Source: Ideonella sp.
GTDB taxonomy: Bacteria > Pseudomonadota > Gammaproteobacteria > Burkholderiales > Burkholderiaceae_C
Length of the DNA stretch: 64,000 nucleotides
Assembly (NCBI GenBank): GCA_016721465.1
Contig: JADKIA010000003.1
Location: 496,001 to 560,000 of the forward strand
Direction of reading: 5' to 3'
In this document: positions 36,327 to 43,736 of the stretch, piece after piece
How the letters are laid out: the number at the start of each line of letters is the position of its first letter
Position numbering within the stretch: the stretch's first letter is position 1
The notes under the pieces: generated by a model
What the model saw: the letters and a program-made list of their open reading frames with translations, nothing else
The model's database searches: none
Told to the model about the DNA's origin: nothing
Program-made: the position numbers and the translations under genes

Positions 36327-37202
36327 CTAGAAACCGTAGCTCACACCGGCGGGCGTGAAGGTGGCGCGGGCGCGCCGGGCCGAATGACATTGCATGTTCA
36401 CCGCGATCGGGTTCATGGTGATGTGGGTGGCGGCCAGCTCGATGTGCACAGCAAACGCCGTGCTGTCGCCGCCCAGGCCCTGCGGGCCCACGCCCAACTG
36501 GTTGACGGCCTCGGACAGCTGCGCCTCCAGCGCGGCGCCGTCCGGATCGGTGCAGTGGCTGCCCAGCGGGCGCGTCGCGGCGCGCTTGGCCAGGGCCACC
36601 ACCAGGTCGGAGGTGCCGCCCAGCCCCACGCCCACGATGGTGGGCGGACAGGTCTTGCCGCCGGCGGCCAGCACGCAGTCGATCACGAAGGTCTTGATCG
36701 CGGCGATGCCCTCGGCGGGAATCGCCATCTTCAGGAACGAGTTGTTCTCCGAGCCGCTGCCCTTGGGAATCATCTCGATCTGCAACTCGTCCGGCGTGTC
36801 GCTGAAATCGATGTGGATCACCGGCACCTCGATGCCGCAGGAGCTGTGCTCGTTGCGGCGTGTGAGCGGGTGCACCACCGAACTGCGCAGCGGGTACTCG
36901 CGTGTGGCGCGTTCGCAGCCGCGGCGCACGGCCTGCTTCAGCGCATGGCCGTCCACCTGCACGCCGCGGCCGATGCGCAGCTTGTAGATGGGCACGCCGG
37001 TGTCCTGGCACAACAGGTTGTCGTCGCGCTCGGCCACGCCGATGTTGGTGACCATCGTGGCCAGCACCTGGCGCGCGGTGGCGTCGGTCTCGCGTGCTTG
37101 CAGGCGGGCAATGCCCTGCTGGATGTCGGGCGGCAGCACCTTCAGGGCGCGGATGTAGAGCTGTTTGGCGGCCTCTTCCACCGCAGGCAGGTCGATGATC
37201 AT
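36327..37202 (-). CDS. class I fumarase-type hydratase, alpha subunit
   Basis: The start MIIDLPAVEEAAKQLY gives 291 residues, the size of a stand-alone alpha subunit. Three cysteines in family positions can hold the [4Fe-4S] cluster: Cys65 (LCQDTGVP), Cys185 (GGKTCPPTIVGVG) and Cys272 (NMQCHSARRA). KGSGSENNSFLKM is a strongly conserved substrate loop. The enzyme adds water to fumarate or a close relative. It follows the Bug receptor gene by 61 bp and precedes its beta subunit by 10 bp. In Paraburkholderia xenovorans heterodimeric enzymes of this class are known to act on mesaconate and methylmalate, which matters for reading this cluster. Confidence 0.93.
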   Translation of the reverse strand: MIIDLPAVEEAAKQLYIRALKVLPPDIQQGIARLQARETDATARQVLATMVTNIGVAERDDNLLCQDTGVPIYKLRIGRGVQVDGHALKQAVRRGCERATREYPLRSSVVHPLTRRNEHSSCGIEVPVIHIDFSDTPDELQIEMIPKGSGSENNSFLKMAIPAEGIAAIKTFVIDCVLAAGGKTCPPTIVGVGLGGTSDLVVALAKRAATRPLGSHCTDPDGAALEAQLSEAVNQLGVGPQGLGGDSTAFAVHIELAATHITMNPIAVNMQCHSARRARATFTPAGVSYGF

Positions 37203-37263
37203 GGGGGCAGGGCGGCGGGTTGGTTGATTCAATCGTTGGCGTGTTGGCGGCACTGCTGCGGCA

Positions 37264-38256
37264 TCAATTGGCCGAGAGCTTTCGGTTCTTGACCACAGCA
37301 GCCCAGTGCCGCGACTCGGCGTCCATGGCCTTGGCAAACTCGGCCGCTGTGTTGCCCACCGGCAGCATGCCCTGCACGTACAGGCGCGCCTTGGTCTCGG
37401 TTTCAGACAGCACTTTGACCGTGTCGCGCTGCACGCGGGCCAGCACCTCGGGCGGCGTGCCGGTCGGGGCCAGCAGGCCGAACCAGCCGATGTTCTCGAA
37501 GCCCTTCAAGCCGCTTTCTGCGGCGGTGGGCACCTGGGGTAGCAAGGGCGAGCGCTGCGCGCTGGTGACCGCCAGCGCGCGCAACCGGCCATTGCCCAAC
37601 AGAGCCGAGGCGGCGGCAAAGTTGCCCACCATCAGCTGGGTCTGGCCGCCGATCAAATCGGTGTAGGCCGGGGCCTCACCCTTGTAGGGCACGTGGTTGA
37701 TGTCGATGCCGGCCGCGTCGGCCAGGTTCTCGGCCGCCATGTGCACCTGGCTGCCCACGCCGGCAGAGCCGAAGTTCAGCGAGCCGGGCTTGGCCTTGGC
37801 CATCGCGATCAGGTCCTTCAGGCTCTTGGCCGGTGAGTTCTCTGGCACCACCACCAGCATCGGGCCCTGGGCCACGTTGGTGATGGGCACCAGGTCCTTC
37901 TTGGTGTCGAAGGGCATGCGCTTGTACAACTGGGGATTGATGGTGACGCTGCCCGACGCAAACAGCAGCGTGTAGCCGTCGGGCACGGCCTTGGCCACCA
38001 CGTCCGCCCCCACGTTGCCGCCGGCGCCAGCGCGGTTTTCGACCACCACCGACTGGCCCCACAGCTGGGACAGCCTCTGCCCCAGCATGCGCGCGATGAC
38101 ATCGGTGGACCCGCCCGGCGCAAACGGCACCACAAGGCGCACGGGTTTGCTGGGCCATGCGTCCTGCGCCTGGGCCGGCCCGCCGACGGCCAGCGCGGCC
38201 AGCGCCCCGGCGGTGGCAATGCAGCGGGCGAGCATGTGACGGCGCTGGTGGGTCAT
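37264..38256 (-). CDS. Bug family tripartite tricarboxylate transporter receptor
   Basis: 330 residues with a signal peptide (basic THQRRHMLARC, hydrophobic core, cleavage after AQA). WPSKPVRLVVPFAPGGSTD and the two conserved loops VVVENRAGAGGNVGAD and LNFGSAGVGSQVHMA are diagnostic of periplasmic Bug/TctC receptors. They bind small carboxylates and deliver them to a TctAB permease, or act with no partner. No tctAB gene lies here. Its place between the membrane-anchor genes and the fumarase genes suggests the operon handles an imported carboxylate. Bug proteins are very numerous in Burkholderiales, so ligand identity is open. Confidence 0.93.
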   Translation of the reverse strand: MTHQRRHMLARCIATAGALAALAVGGPAQAQDAWPSKPVRLVVPFAPGGSTDVIARMLGQRLSQLWGQSVVVENRAGAGGNVGADVVAKAVPDGYTLLFASGSVTINPQLYKRMPFDTKKDLVPITNVAQGPMLVVVPENSPAKSLKDLIAMAKAKPGSLNFGSAGVGSQVHMAAENLADAAGIDINHVPYKGEAPAYTDLIGGQTQLMVGNFAAASALLGNGRLRALAVTSAQRSPLLPQVPTAAESGLKGFENIGWFGLLAPTGTPPEVLARVQRDTVKVLSETETKARLYVQGMLPVGNTAAEFAKAMDAESRHWAAVVKNRKLSAN

Positions 38257-38308
38257 GCGGAACTCCAATCTGGTGACAACGTTTGACACAAGGCGAGCTT
38301 GCGCCACT

Positions 38309-38677
38309 TCACGACAGCAGCGCCAGTGCAAACGCCAGGCCGGTGGCCGTGGTGAAGCCCAACGCCACGGCGATCCAGTTCTTGCGCAGCCCGCTGCCGC
38401 TGCCGAACTCGATCAGCAACAAGCGCACACCGCCCATCAGGTGAAACGACAGCAGCAGCACCAGGCCCCACTCGCCGAACTTGAACAGCGGCTGGTCGGC
38501 CAGGCGCAGGAAACCGTCGAGTGCGGCTGCACCCTGCAATGCCTGACCCAATGCCCAGAAGTGCAGCGGCAGGAACAGGGCCAGGGCCAGGCCGGACAGC
38601 CGGTGCAGCAAGAAGGCCCAGTAGGCGGGGTGCGCGCGGGCGCGTTGGTCGTTGCGGCGGGTCATGGTGCGTGTCAT
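38309..38677 (-). CDS. succinate dehydrogenase-like cytochrome b anchor subunit (SdhC-like)
   Basis: 122 residues with three hydrophobic helices. FLLHRLSGLALALF matches the HRxSG quinone/heme motif of SdhC, and SFHLMGGVRLLLIEF matches the HxxxGxRHL heme-ligand helix, with His79 as the likely axial ligand. This subunit should anchor the dehydrogenase to the membrane and pass electrons to or from quinone. Its ATG overlaps the TGA of the previous anchor gene (ATGA), a sign of strict coupling. The divergence from the canonical sdhC at 44580 is large. Confidence 0.85.
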   Translation of the reverse strand: MTRTMTRRNDQRARAHPAYWAFLLHRLSGLALALFLPLHFWALGQALQGAAALDGFLRLADQPLFKFGEWGLVLLLSFHLMGGVRLLLIEFGSGSGLRKNWIAVALGFTTATGLAFALALLS

Positions 38678-39048
38678 GGGGCACCCCAACACACGGCGTA
38701 CACCGCGCGCCAACCCAGCACCAGCAGCAGCAGCGCCAGGGCATTGGCGCCGAGGCGGGCGCGGCCCGGGGCGGCGCCCCACCATTCGGTGGCGATGTTG
38801 GCCAGGCCGGTGGGCACGTGCACCGCACAGGCTGCCACCAAACTTGCGTAGTACGCGGCCACCACCCAGTCGCCACGGGTGCGGGCCAGGATCTCGGCGG
38901 CGCTCAGGCCGCCACGCACCGCATACACCATCACGCCCAGGTGCACCAGCAGCAAGGCGGCCAGCACCATCGCGCTGACACGCTGCGCAACCCAGCGCCG
39001 GGCCTGAACGATGGCCTCGCTGGAATCGTAGATTGGGGCGCTGCTCAC
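38674..39048 (-). CDS. succinate dehydrogenase-like membrane anchor subunit (SdhD-like)
   Basis: A 124-residue membrane protein that needs a GTG start: the GTG at 39048 overlaps the stop of the iron-sulfur gene (GTGA), and the sequence SSAPIYDSSEAIVQARRWVAQR then leads into the first helix. Three helices contain His36 (LLLVHLGVM) and His77 (AACAVHVPTGLANI), candidates for heme ligation. QRVSAMVLAALLL resembles the quinone-side motif of SDH anchors. Easily missed because a longer frame runs into it from upstream. Confidence 0.8.
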   Translation of the reverse strand: MSSAPIYDSSEAIVQARRWVAQRVSAMVLAALLLVHLGVMVYAVRGGLSAAEILARTRGDWVVAAYYASLVAACAVHVPTGLANIATEWWGAAPGRARLGANALALLLLVLGWRAVYAVCWGAP

Positions 39049-39773
39049 AGCTTGCCCCGCACTGCGGCGCGCGCCACCAGGCGCTTGAGCCCGGCGATGG
39101 ACACCGTGGGCTCCAGCCCCTTGGGGCAACGCTCCGTGCACGAGCCCTGGGTGTGGCAGGCGTGGCAGCCGGCGTCGCCGGCCACGGCGCGCAGGCGTTC
39201 GGTCTGCTGCGTGTCGCGCACGTCGTTGGCCAGCGTCCAGGCGCGGTTGAGCGCGGCCGGGCCCAGGTAGTCGGGACGCCAGGCGACCACGTCGCAGGAG
39301 GCGTAGCACACCGCGCAGCCTATGCATTCGATGCCGGCATTGGCGGCCTGGCGCTGGGACGAATCGGGTGGCACGCGGGCGAAGTCGTCGTGCCTCGTCG
39401 CGCTGCCGGCAAAGTGTGCCTTTGCACGCGCGGCCTTGTCGAAGAAGCGGCTCATGTCGGTGGTCAGGTCCTTGATCACCGGCAGGTGCGACAGCGGCGC
39501 GATCTCCAGCACATCCTGCTCGCCCATCACCTTGGCCACGTGGGTGCGGCAGGTCCAGCGGGCCTTGCCGTTGACCGTCATCGCGCAGGAGCCGCACATG
39601 CCCACGCGGCAGGCGAAGCGGTAGCTCAGCGACGGCGACATATGGCGCTGGATGTGGGTGACCACGTCGAGCACGGTCTGGCTGTCCTGGCGCGGCACCT
39701 GGAACAGCTCGAAGGCGCCATCGGCGTCGCCGCGCCAGACTTTGACTTGCAGGACATTGGTGGGGGTGGGCAT
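39045..39773 (-). CDS. succinate dehydrogenase/fumarate reductase-like iron-sulfur subunit
   Basis: 242 residues with three iron-sulfur sites. The [2Fe-2S] ligands are Cys55, Cys60, Cys63 and Cys75, all Cys, whereas the canonical copy at 47252 has Asp at the third position. The first ferredoxin-like motif is CIGCAVCYASC (150-160) followed by Asp instead of the usual Pro; the second is Cys206-x5-Cys212-x3-Cys216-PKG, with an extra Cys203 three residues earlier. Electrons should pass from the flavoprotein to the anchors. The gene lies 21 bp after the ThDP enzyme gene and overlaps the first anchor gene. Its flavoprotein partner is encoded further downstream. Confidence 0.92.
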   Translation of the reverse strand: MPTPTNVLQVKVWRGDADGAFELFQVPRQDSQTVLDVVTHIQRHMSPSLSYRFACRVGMCGSCAMTVNGKARWTCRTHVAKVMGEQDVLEIAPLSHLPVIKDLTTDMSRFFDKAARAKAHFAGSATRHDDFARVPPDSSQRQAANAGIECIGCAVCYASCDVVAWRPDYLGPAALNRAWTLANDVRDTQQTERLRAVAGDAGCHACHTQGSCTERCPKGLEPTVSIAGLKRLVARAAVRGKL

Positions 39774-39794
39774 GGCGGGGGCGTCAGGCGGGGA

Positions 39795-41471
39795 TCATGC
39801 GGGTGCTGGCCGGCGGATTTGCGGGGCGGCCACGCTGCTGATCTGCACGTTGACGCAGGCGGGCAGGCCGCTGGCCAGGGCGCGCTGCACGGCGGGCATC
39901 AGTTGGCCGGGTTCGGTGACCAGTTCGCCATGGCCGCCGAGCGCGGCGCAGACCAGGTCGTAGCGGGTCGCGCGCAGCTCGCAGCCGATGAGGCGCTGGG
40001 CGCCGTAGTCCTTGAGCTGGATCTGGTGCTCGGCATTCCAGCGCGCATCGTTGCCCACCACGGCCACCAGGGGCAGGCCGCAGCGCACGGCGGTGTCGAT
40101 CTCGGCCATGTGAAAGCCGAAGGTGCCGTCGCCCATCACCGCGATGACAGGTGCGCCCGGCACGGCGCGGCGCGCGGCCAGCGCCATCGGCAGGCTGGCG
40201 CCGATGGCGCCGGCCACGCCATTGATCAGGCGGTGCGGCGCCTGCAGACAGGCCTGGGCCCACTGGCCGATTTCGCCGCCGTCGGCGATGAAGACCGCAT
40301 CGGGGTGGCTGTCCAGCACGGCTTGCAGCGGGCGCAGGGCCTGCGCGGGGTGCAGCCGGTCGGCCTGGCCCGAGACCGCTTCGACCCAGGCGGGCGGGCG
40401 GTAGTCGATGGCTTGCTGCACGCCCTGGCCCCACGCGGCACGCTGGGGTCGGGCCGCTGCGGGTTGCGCCTGGGCCAGCGCGGTGAGGCTGTCGATGGCC
40501 GAGCGCGTGTCGGCATGGGCGCTGAAGCGCAAGGACGCTCCGATGTTGCGTTGGGCACGTGTCAACTCCTCCAGCTCGGCATCCACCTGCAGCCACGCGG
40601 TGTCGGCGGTCCAGCCCGGGGCCCGCCCGAACTTCAGGGTGAAGTCGAGCGGCTTGCCCAGCAGCAGCACCGTGTCGCAACGCGGCAGCAGCTCGGCCAG
40701 CGCGCCCAGGCTGGGGTCGGCCAGGCCGCGCGGGCTTTCCATGCCGATGACCGGCACCCCGCAGGCGGCCTGCAATGCCGCGCAGCGCGCGCGACCGGCA
40801 CGGTCCCAGCTGGCTGGCCCCACCAGGATCAGCGGGCGCTGGGCCCGCTGCAAGGCCGCCAGCAGGGTCTGCGCCGCGTCGGCGGCCAGCGGTTGCGGCA
40901 CGGGCGCAAAGGCGCTGGCCTCGGGCGGCGGTTGTTGCGGGGTCTGCAGTTCGAGCGCGTCGCTGGGCAGGCTCAGGTGCACGGGGCCGGGTCGGCCACT
41001 GCGGGCCAGCTGCACAGCACGGGCCAGGTCGCCGGGCAATTGGTCCGCAGCACGGCACACCCAGGCGGCCTTGGTCAGCGGTTCGGCCAAGGCGGCCTGG
41101 CGCATTTCCTGGAATGCGCCCTGGCCCAGTTGCGACAGCGGGGCATGGCCCGACAGCAGCAGCACCGGCGACTCCGCCATGCGCGCCGTGTACAGCGCGC
41201 CCACCGCATTGGCATGGCCGGGTCCGCCGGTGACCAAGGCCACGCCCACTTCGCCGGTGAGCCGCGCCCAGGCGTCGGCCATGTGCACGGCAGCGGCTTC
41301 ATGGCGGGTGTGGACCAGCTCGATGCCGCTGCCGAGCAAGGCGTCGTACACCGACATGATGTGGTTGCCCGACAGCGTGAACACCACCCGCACACCGGCC
41401 GCCTGAAGTGAGCGGACCAGGGCATCGGCACCACGCCAACGGTGGGGCGGCAGGGCGGAGGTCTGGGCCAT
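39795..41471 (-). CDS. ThDP-dependent enzyme, acetolactate synthase-like
   Basis: The start MAQTSALPPHRWRG gives 558 residues in three domains: PYR (1-175), a central Rossmann-like domain (185-330) and PP (370-545). The activating Glu is Glu58 in TRHEAAAVHMADAWA. The ThDP motif is GDGTFGFHM through GND, about 25 residues apart. GGPGHANAVGALYTARMAESP is typical of the acetolactate synthase/2-hydroxyacyl-CoA lyase/oxalyl-CoA decarboxylase group. No regulatory small subunit (ilvN) is present, so branched-chain synthesis is unlikely. It probably cleaves or decarboxylates a 2-oxo or 2-hydroxyacyl compound made by the pathway. First gene of the minus-strand set, divergent from LysR with 189 bp between. 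Confidence 0.85.
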   Translation of the reverse strand: MAQTSALPPHRWRGADALVRSLQAAGVRVVFTLSGNHIMSVYDALLGSGIELVHTRHEAAAVHMADAWARLTGEVGVALVTGGPGHANAVGALYTARMAESPVLLLSGHAPLSQLGQGAFQEMRQAALAEPLTKAAWVCRAADQLPGDLARAVQLARSGRPGPVHLSLPSDALELQTPQQPPPEASAFAPVPQPLAADAAQTLLAALQRAQRPLILVGPASWDRAGRARCAALQAACGVPVIGMESPRGLADPSLGALAELLPRCDTVLLLGKPLDFTLKFGRAPGWTADTAWLQVDAELEELTRAQRNIGASLRFSAHADTRSAIDSLTALAQAQPAAARPQRAAWGQGVQQAIDYRPPAWVEAVSGQADRLHPAQALRPLQAVLDSHPDAVFIADGGEIGQWAQACLQAPHRLINGVAGAIGASLPMALAARRAVPGAPVIAVMGDGTFGFHMAEIDTAVRCGLPLVAVVGNDARWNAEHQIQLKDYGAQRLIGCELRATRYDLVCAALGGHGELVTEPGQLMPAVQRALASGLPACVNVQISSVAAPQIRRPAPA

Positions 41472-41575
41472 GGCGGAGAGGCGTTTGACTTGAGCTGGAA
41501 GTTGGGCGGGCAGAGCCGCCCTTTGCTGGCGACCAGTGCGCGCACCAAGGTGCTGCTGCACCGCGCACGATAGCC

Positions 41576-41602
41576 GCGAATGAAGCCAAGCAAAAGCGAA
41601 TG
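41576..41602. promoter_or_regulatory. direct repeat GCGAATG in the divergent LysR/ThDP-enzyme region
   Basis: GCGAATG occurs at 41576-41582 and again at 41596-41602, exactly 20 bp apart, which puts both copies on the same DNA face. It lies between the two divergent starts, 59-85 bp before the LysR ATG. It is a candidate LysR-type site, though no clean T-N11-A inverted repeat was seen. Confidence 0.4.
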
Positions 41603-41660
41603 TTTCTGCGCCTGAGCCAAAGTTGCGCTTTATATTCACTCACCCCAGCCTGCAGCCGCC

Positions 41661-42575
41661 ATGCCCTCCATCCGCACCCTGAAGATCTTCCTGACCGTCG
41701 CGCAACTGGGCAGCTTTGCCGCGGCCGGCAAGGCCGTGGGCCTGACCGCCGCCGCCGTGGGCCTGCAAATGCGCGCCTTGGAGGCCGAACTGGGTCAACC
41801 CCTGTTCGACCGCAGCGCGCGGGCCGTGGTGCTGAACCCGGCCGGGCGCCAGCTGATGTTGCCGATGAAAGACCTGGTGGACCGCTACGACGCGCTGGCC
41901 GATGCCGGCCGGGGCGAGGCCGATGGGCCGCTGCAGGGCACGGTGGTGATGGGTGCCTTGGTGTCCGCCCTGATGGGCGCGTTTGCCGATGCGCTGTGGG
42001 CCATCAAGCGCCAGCACCCGAGGCTGGAGGTGACCCTGCTGGCGGGGCAATCCGCCGATTTCAGCCAGCGCGTCGAGCAGGGTGAGCTGGATGCGGCGGT
42101 GGTGACGCAGTCTCCCGTGCGGCTGGCCACCAACCTGGTGTGGACCGCGCTTTACAGGGAGCCCATGGTGCTGATCGCACCGCGGCGCCCGCACTTTGAA
42201 TTGCCGACCAAGCCCCGTGCGGTGCTGGAGCGTTGCCCCTTCATGCGCTTCGACCGGCGCACCTGGACCGGCCACCTGGTGGACCAGGCCTTGGCGCAAA
42301 GCGGCGCCAACGTGCAGGAGGGCATGGAGCTGAATTCGGTGGAGGCCATCGTGGCCCTGGTGCGCCAGGGCTTTGGTGTGTCCATCGTGCCGCAATTGGC
42401 CAATCTGCAGTGGTCGCGCGACCGCGCCCTGCAGATCCTGCCGCTGCCGCAGGTGACCGTGCAGCGCCACGTGGGCCTGCTGGAACGCCAGCGCCACGGC
42501 CGCGAGCGCTTCACCGCCGCGCTGAAGGCCTACTTCGCGGCTGGCACTGCGGCGCACAGGACGCGTCGAAAATGA
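41661..42575 (+). CDS. LysR-family transcriptional regulator
   Basis: 304 residues. The N-terminal winged helix is clear (IRTLKIFLTVAQLGSFAAAGKA with the recognition helix AAVGLQMRALEAEL, then GQPLFDRSARAVVLNPAG). The effector domain (about 95-295) has the two-lobed periplasmic-binding-protein fold with LDAAVVTQSP and GFGVSIVPQ. LysR proteins usually control the divergent operon in response to a pathway metabolite, so this one is the likely regulator of the minus-strand set starting with the ThDP enzyme. Its 3' end faces the mdh terminator. Confidence 0.93.
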   Translation: MPSIRTLKIFLTVAQLGSFAAAGKAVGLTAAAVGLQMRALEAELGQPLFDRSARAVVLNPAGRQLMLPMKDLVDRYDALADAGRGEADGPLQGTVVMGALVSALMGAFADALWAIKRQHPRLEVTLLAGQSADFSQRVEQGELDAAVVTQSPVRLATNLVWTALYREPMVLIAPRRPHFELPTKPRAVLERCPFMRFDRRTWTGHLVDQALAQSGANVQEGMELNSVEAIVALVRQGFGVSIVPQLANLQWSRDRALQILPLPQVTVQRHVGLLERQRHGRERFTAALKAYFAAGTAAHRTRRK

Positions 42576-42592
42576 GTCGGCTCGACGCCCAG

Positions 42593-42625
42593 AAAAAAAG
42601 GCCAGCCCGGAATCAGCGGCTGGCC
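42593..42625 (-). terminator. intrinsic terminator of mdh
   Basis: On the minus strand GGCCAGCC (42625-42618) pairs with GGCTGGCC (42607-42600) across a 10-nt loop and is followed by seven T (42599-42593). It lies 32 bp after the mdh stop. Confidence 0.85.
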
Positions 42626-42656
42626 CTGGTTGCCCGCGGCGCGGGCAGCGGCACTG

Positions 42657-43643
42657 TCAGAGCAGGTGCTTGACGCCGTCCTGCTCGCCCTGCAGTTCGG
42701 CCAGGGTCTTGTTGATGCACTCCTGCGAGAAAGCGTCGATCGCCAGGCCCTCGACCAACTTGTACTCGCCGCCGGCGCAGGTGACCGGGAAGCCGAACAT
42801 CACGTCCTTGGGAATGCCGTATTCACCGTTGCTCGGCACGCCCATGGTCACCCATGCGCCGTTGGTGCCCAGGGCCCAATCGTGCATGTGGTCGATGGCC
42901 GCATTGGCCGCCGATGCGGCCGACGACACGCCACGCGCCGCGATGATGGCCGCACCGCGCTTGCCCACGGTGGGCAGGAACACATCCTTGTTCCAGACCT
43001 GGTCGTTGATCATGTCCTTGACCGACGCACCATCGATCGTGGCAAAGCGGTAGTCGGCATACATCGTGGGTGAATGGTTGCCCCACACCGCCAGCTGCTG
43101 GATGCTGGCCACCGGCTTGCCGGTCTTGGCGGCGATCTGGCTCAATGCCCGGTTGTGGTCCAGCCGCAGCATGGCGGTGAAGTTCTTGCGCGGCAGGTCC
43201 GGAGCCGACTTCATTGCGATGTAGGCGTTGGTGTTGGCCGGGTTGCCGACCACCAGCACCTTGACGTTGCGGGAGGCCACGGCGTTGAGCGCCTTGCCCT
43301 GTGCGGTGAAGATCTGCGCGTTGGCGGCCAGCAGGTCGGCGCGCTCCATGCCGGGGCCGCGCGGGCGGGCGCCCACGAGCAGGGCGTAGTCGGTGTCCTT
43401 GAAGGCGGTCATCGGGTCGCTGTGCGCTTCCATGCCGGCCAGCAGCGGGAAGGCGCAGTCCTCCAGTTCCATCATCACGCCCTTGAGGGCCTCTTGCGCC
43501 TTGTCGACCGGCACTTCCAGCAACTGCAGGATGACGGGCTGGTCCTTGCCCAGCATCTCGCCGGAGGCAATCCGGAACAGCAGGGCATAGCCGATTTGAC
43601 CGGCGGCGCCGGTGACTGCCACGCGAACGGGTGACTTGCTCAT
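42657..43643 (-). CDS. mdh: malate dehydrogenase
   Basis: Oxidises malate to oxaloacetate with NAD+. The start MSKSPVRVAVTGAAGQIG, preceded by CAGGAG, gives 328 residues. The NAD loop is TGAAGQIG, the mobile substrate loop is GARPRGPGMERADLL with its two Arg residues, and the catalytic His is in WGNHSPTMY. This is the cytosolic-type MDH usual in betaproteobacteria. It is divergent from the GntR regulator with a 93-bp shared region containing GTCTTAT repeats, and has a strong terminator. Confidence 0.97.
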   Translation of the reverse strand: MSKSPVRVAVTGAAGQIGYALLFRIASGEMLGKDQPVILQLLEVPVDKAQEALKGVMMELEDCAFPLLAGMEAHSDPMTAFKDTDYALLVGARPRGPGMERADLLAANAQIFTAQGKALNAVASRNVKVLVVGNPANTNAYIAMKSAPDLPRKNFTAMLRLDHNRALSQIAAKTGKPVASIQQLAVWGNHSPTMYADYRFATIDGASVKDMINDQVWNKDVFLPTVGKRGAAIIAARGVSSAASAANAAIDHMHDWALGTNGAWVTMGVPSNGEYGIPKDVMFGFPVTCAGGEYKLVEGLAIDAFSQECINKTLAELQGEQDGVKHLL

Positions 43644-43706
43644 GAGAGGCTCCTGGTAAGTGAGTTCTGGACAGCCTGGAATTCTAGTCCCGTGACCCTG
43701 ACGCAA

Positions 43707-43727
43707 GTCTTATGTCTTATGCATGAC
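43707..43727. promoter_or_regulatory. GTCTTAT repeats between mdh and gntR
   Basis: GTCTTAT occurs twice in tandem (43707-43713 and 43714-43720), and the second copy is followed by GCATGAC, forming an imperfect inverted repeat, GTCTTATGCATGAC, that matches the perfect acnB operator in 11 of 14 positions. The site ends 9 bp before the gntR ATG and lies 64-84 bp upstream of mdh, well placed for autoregulation and mdh control. Confidence 0.6.
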
Positions 43728-43736
43728 AATTGCGGC

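Noticed and set aside
33113..41471. Reading the TSUP permease plus ThDP enzyme as a sulfonate pathway (Xsc with a sulfite exporter)
   Set aside because: No taurine, isethionate or sulfolactate gene, phosphotransacetylase or sulfite dehydrogenase is present, and the remaining genes concern dicarboxylates.
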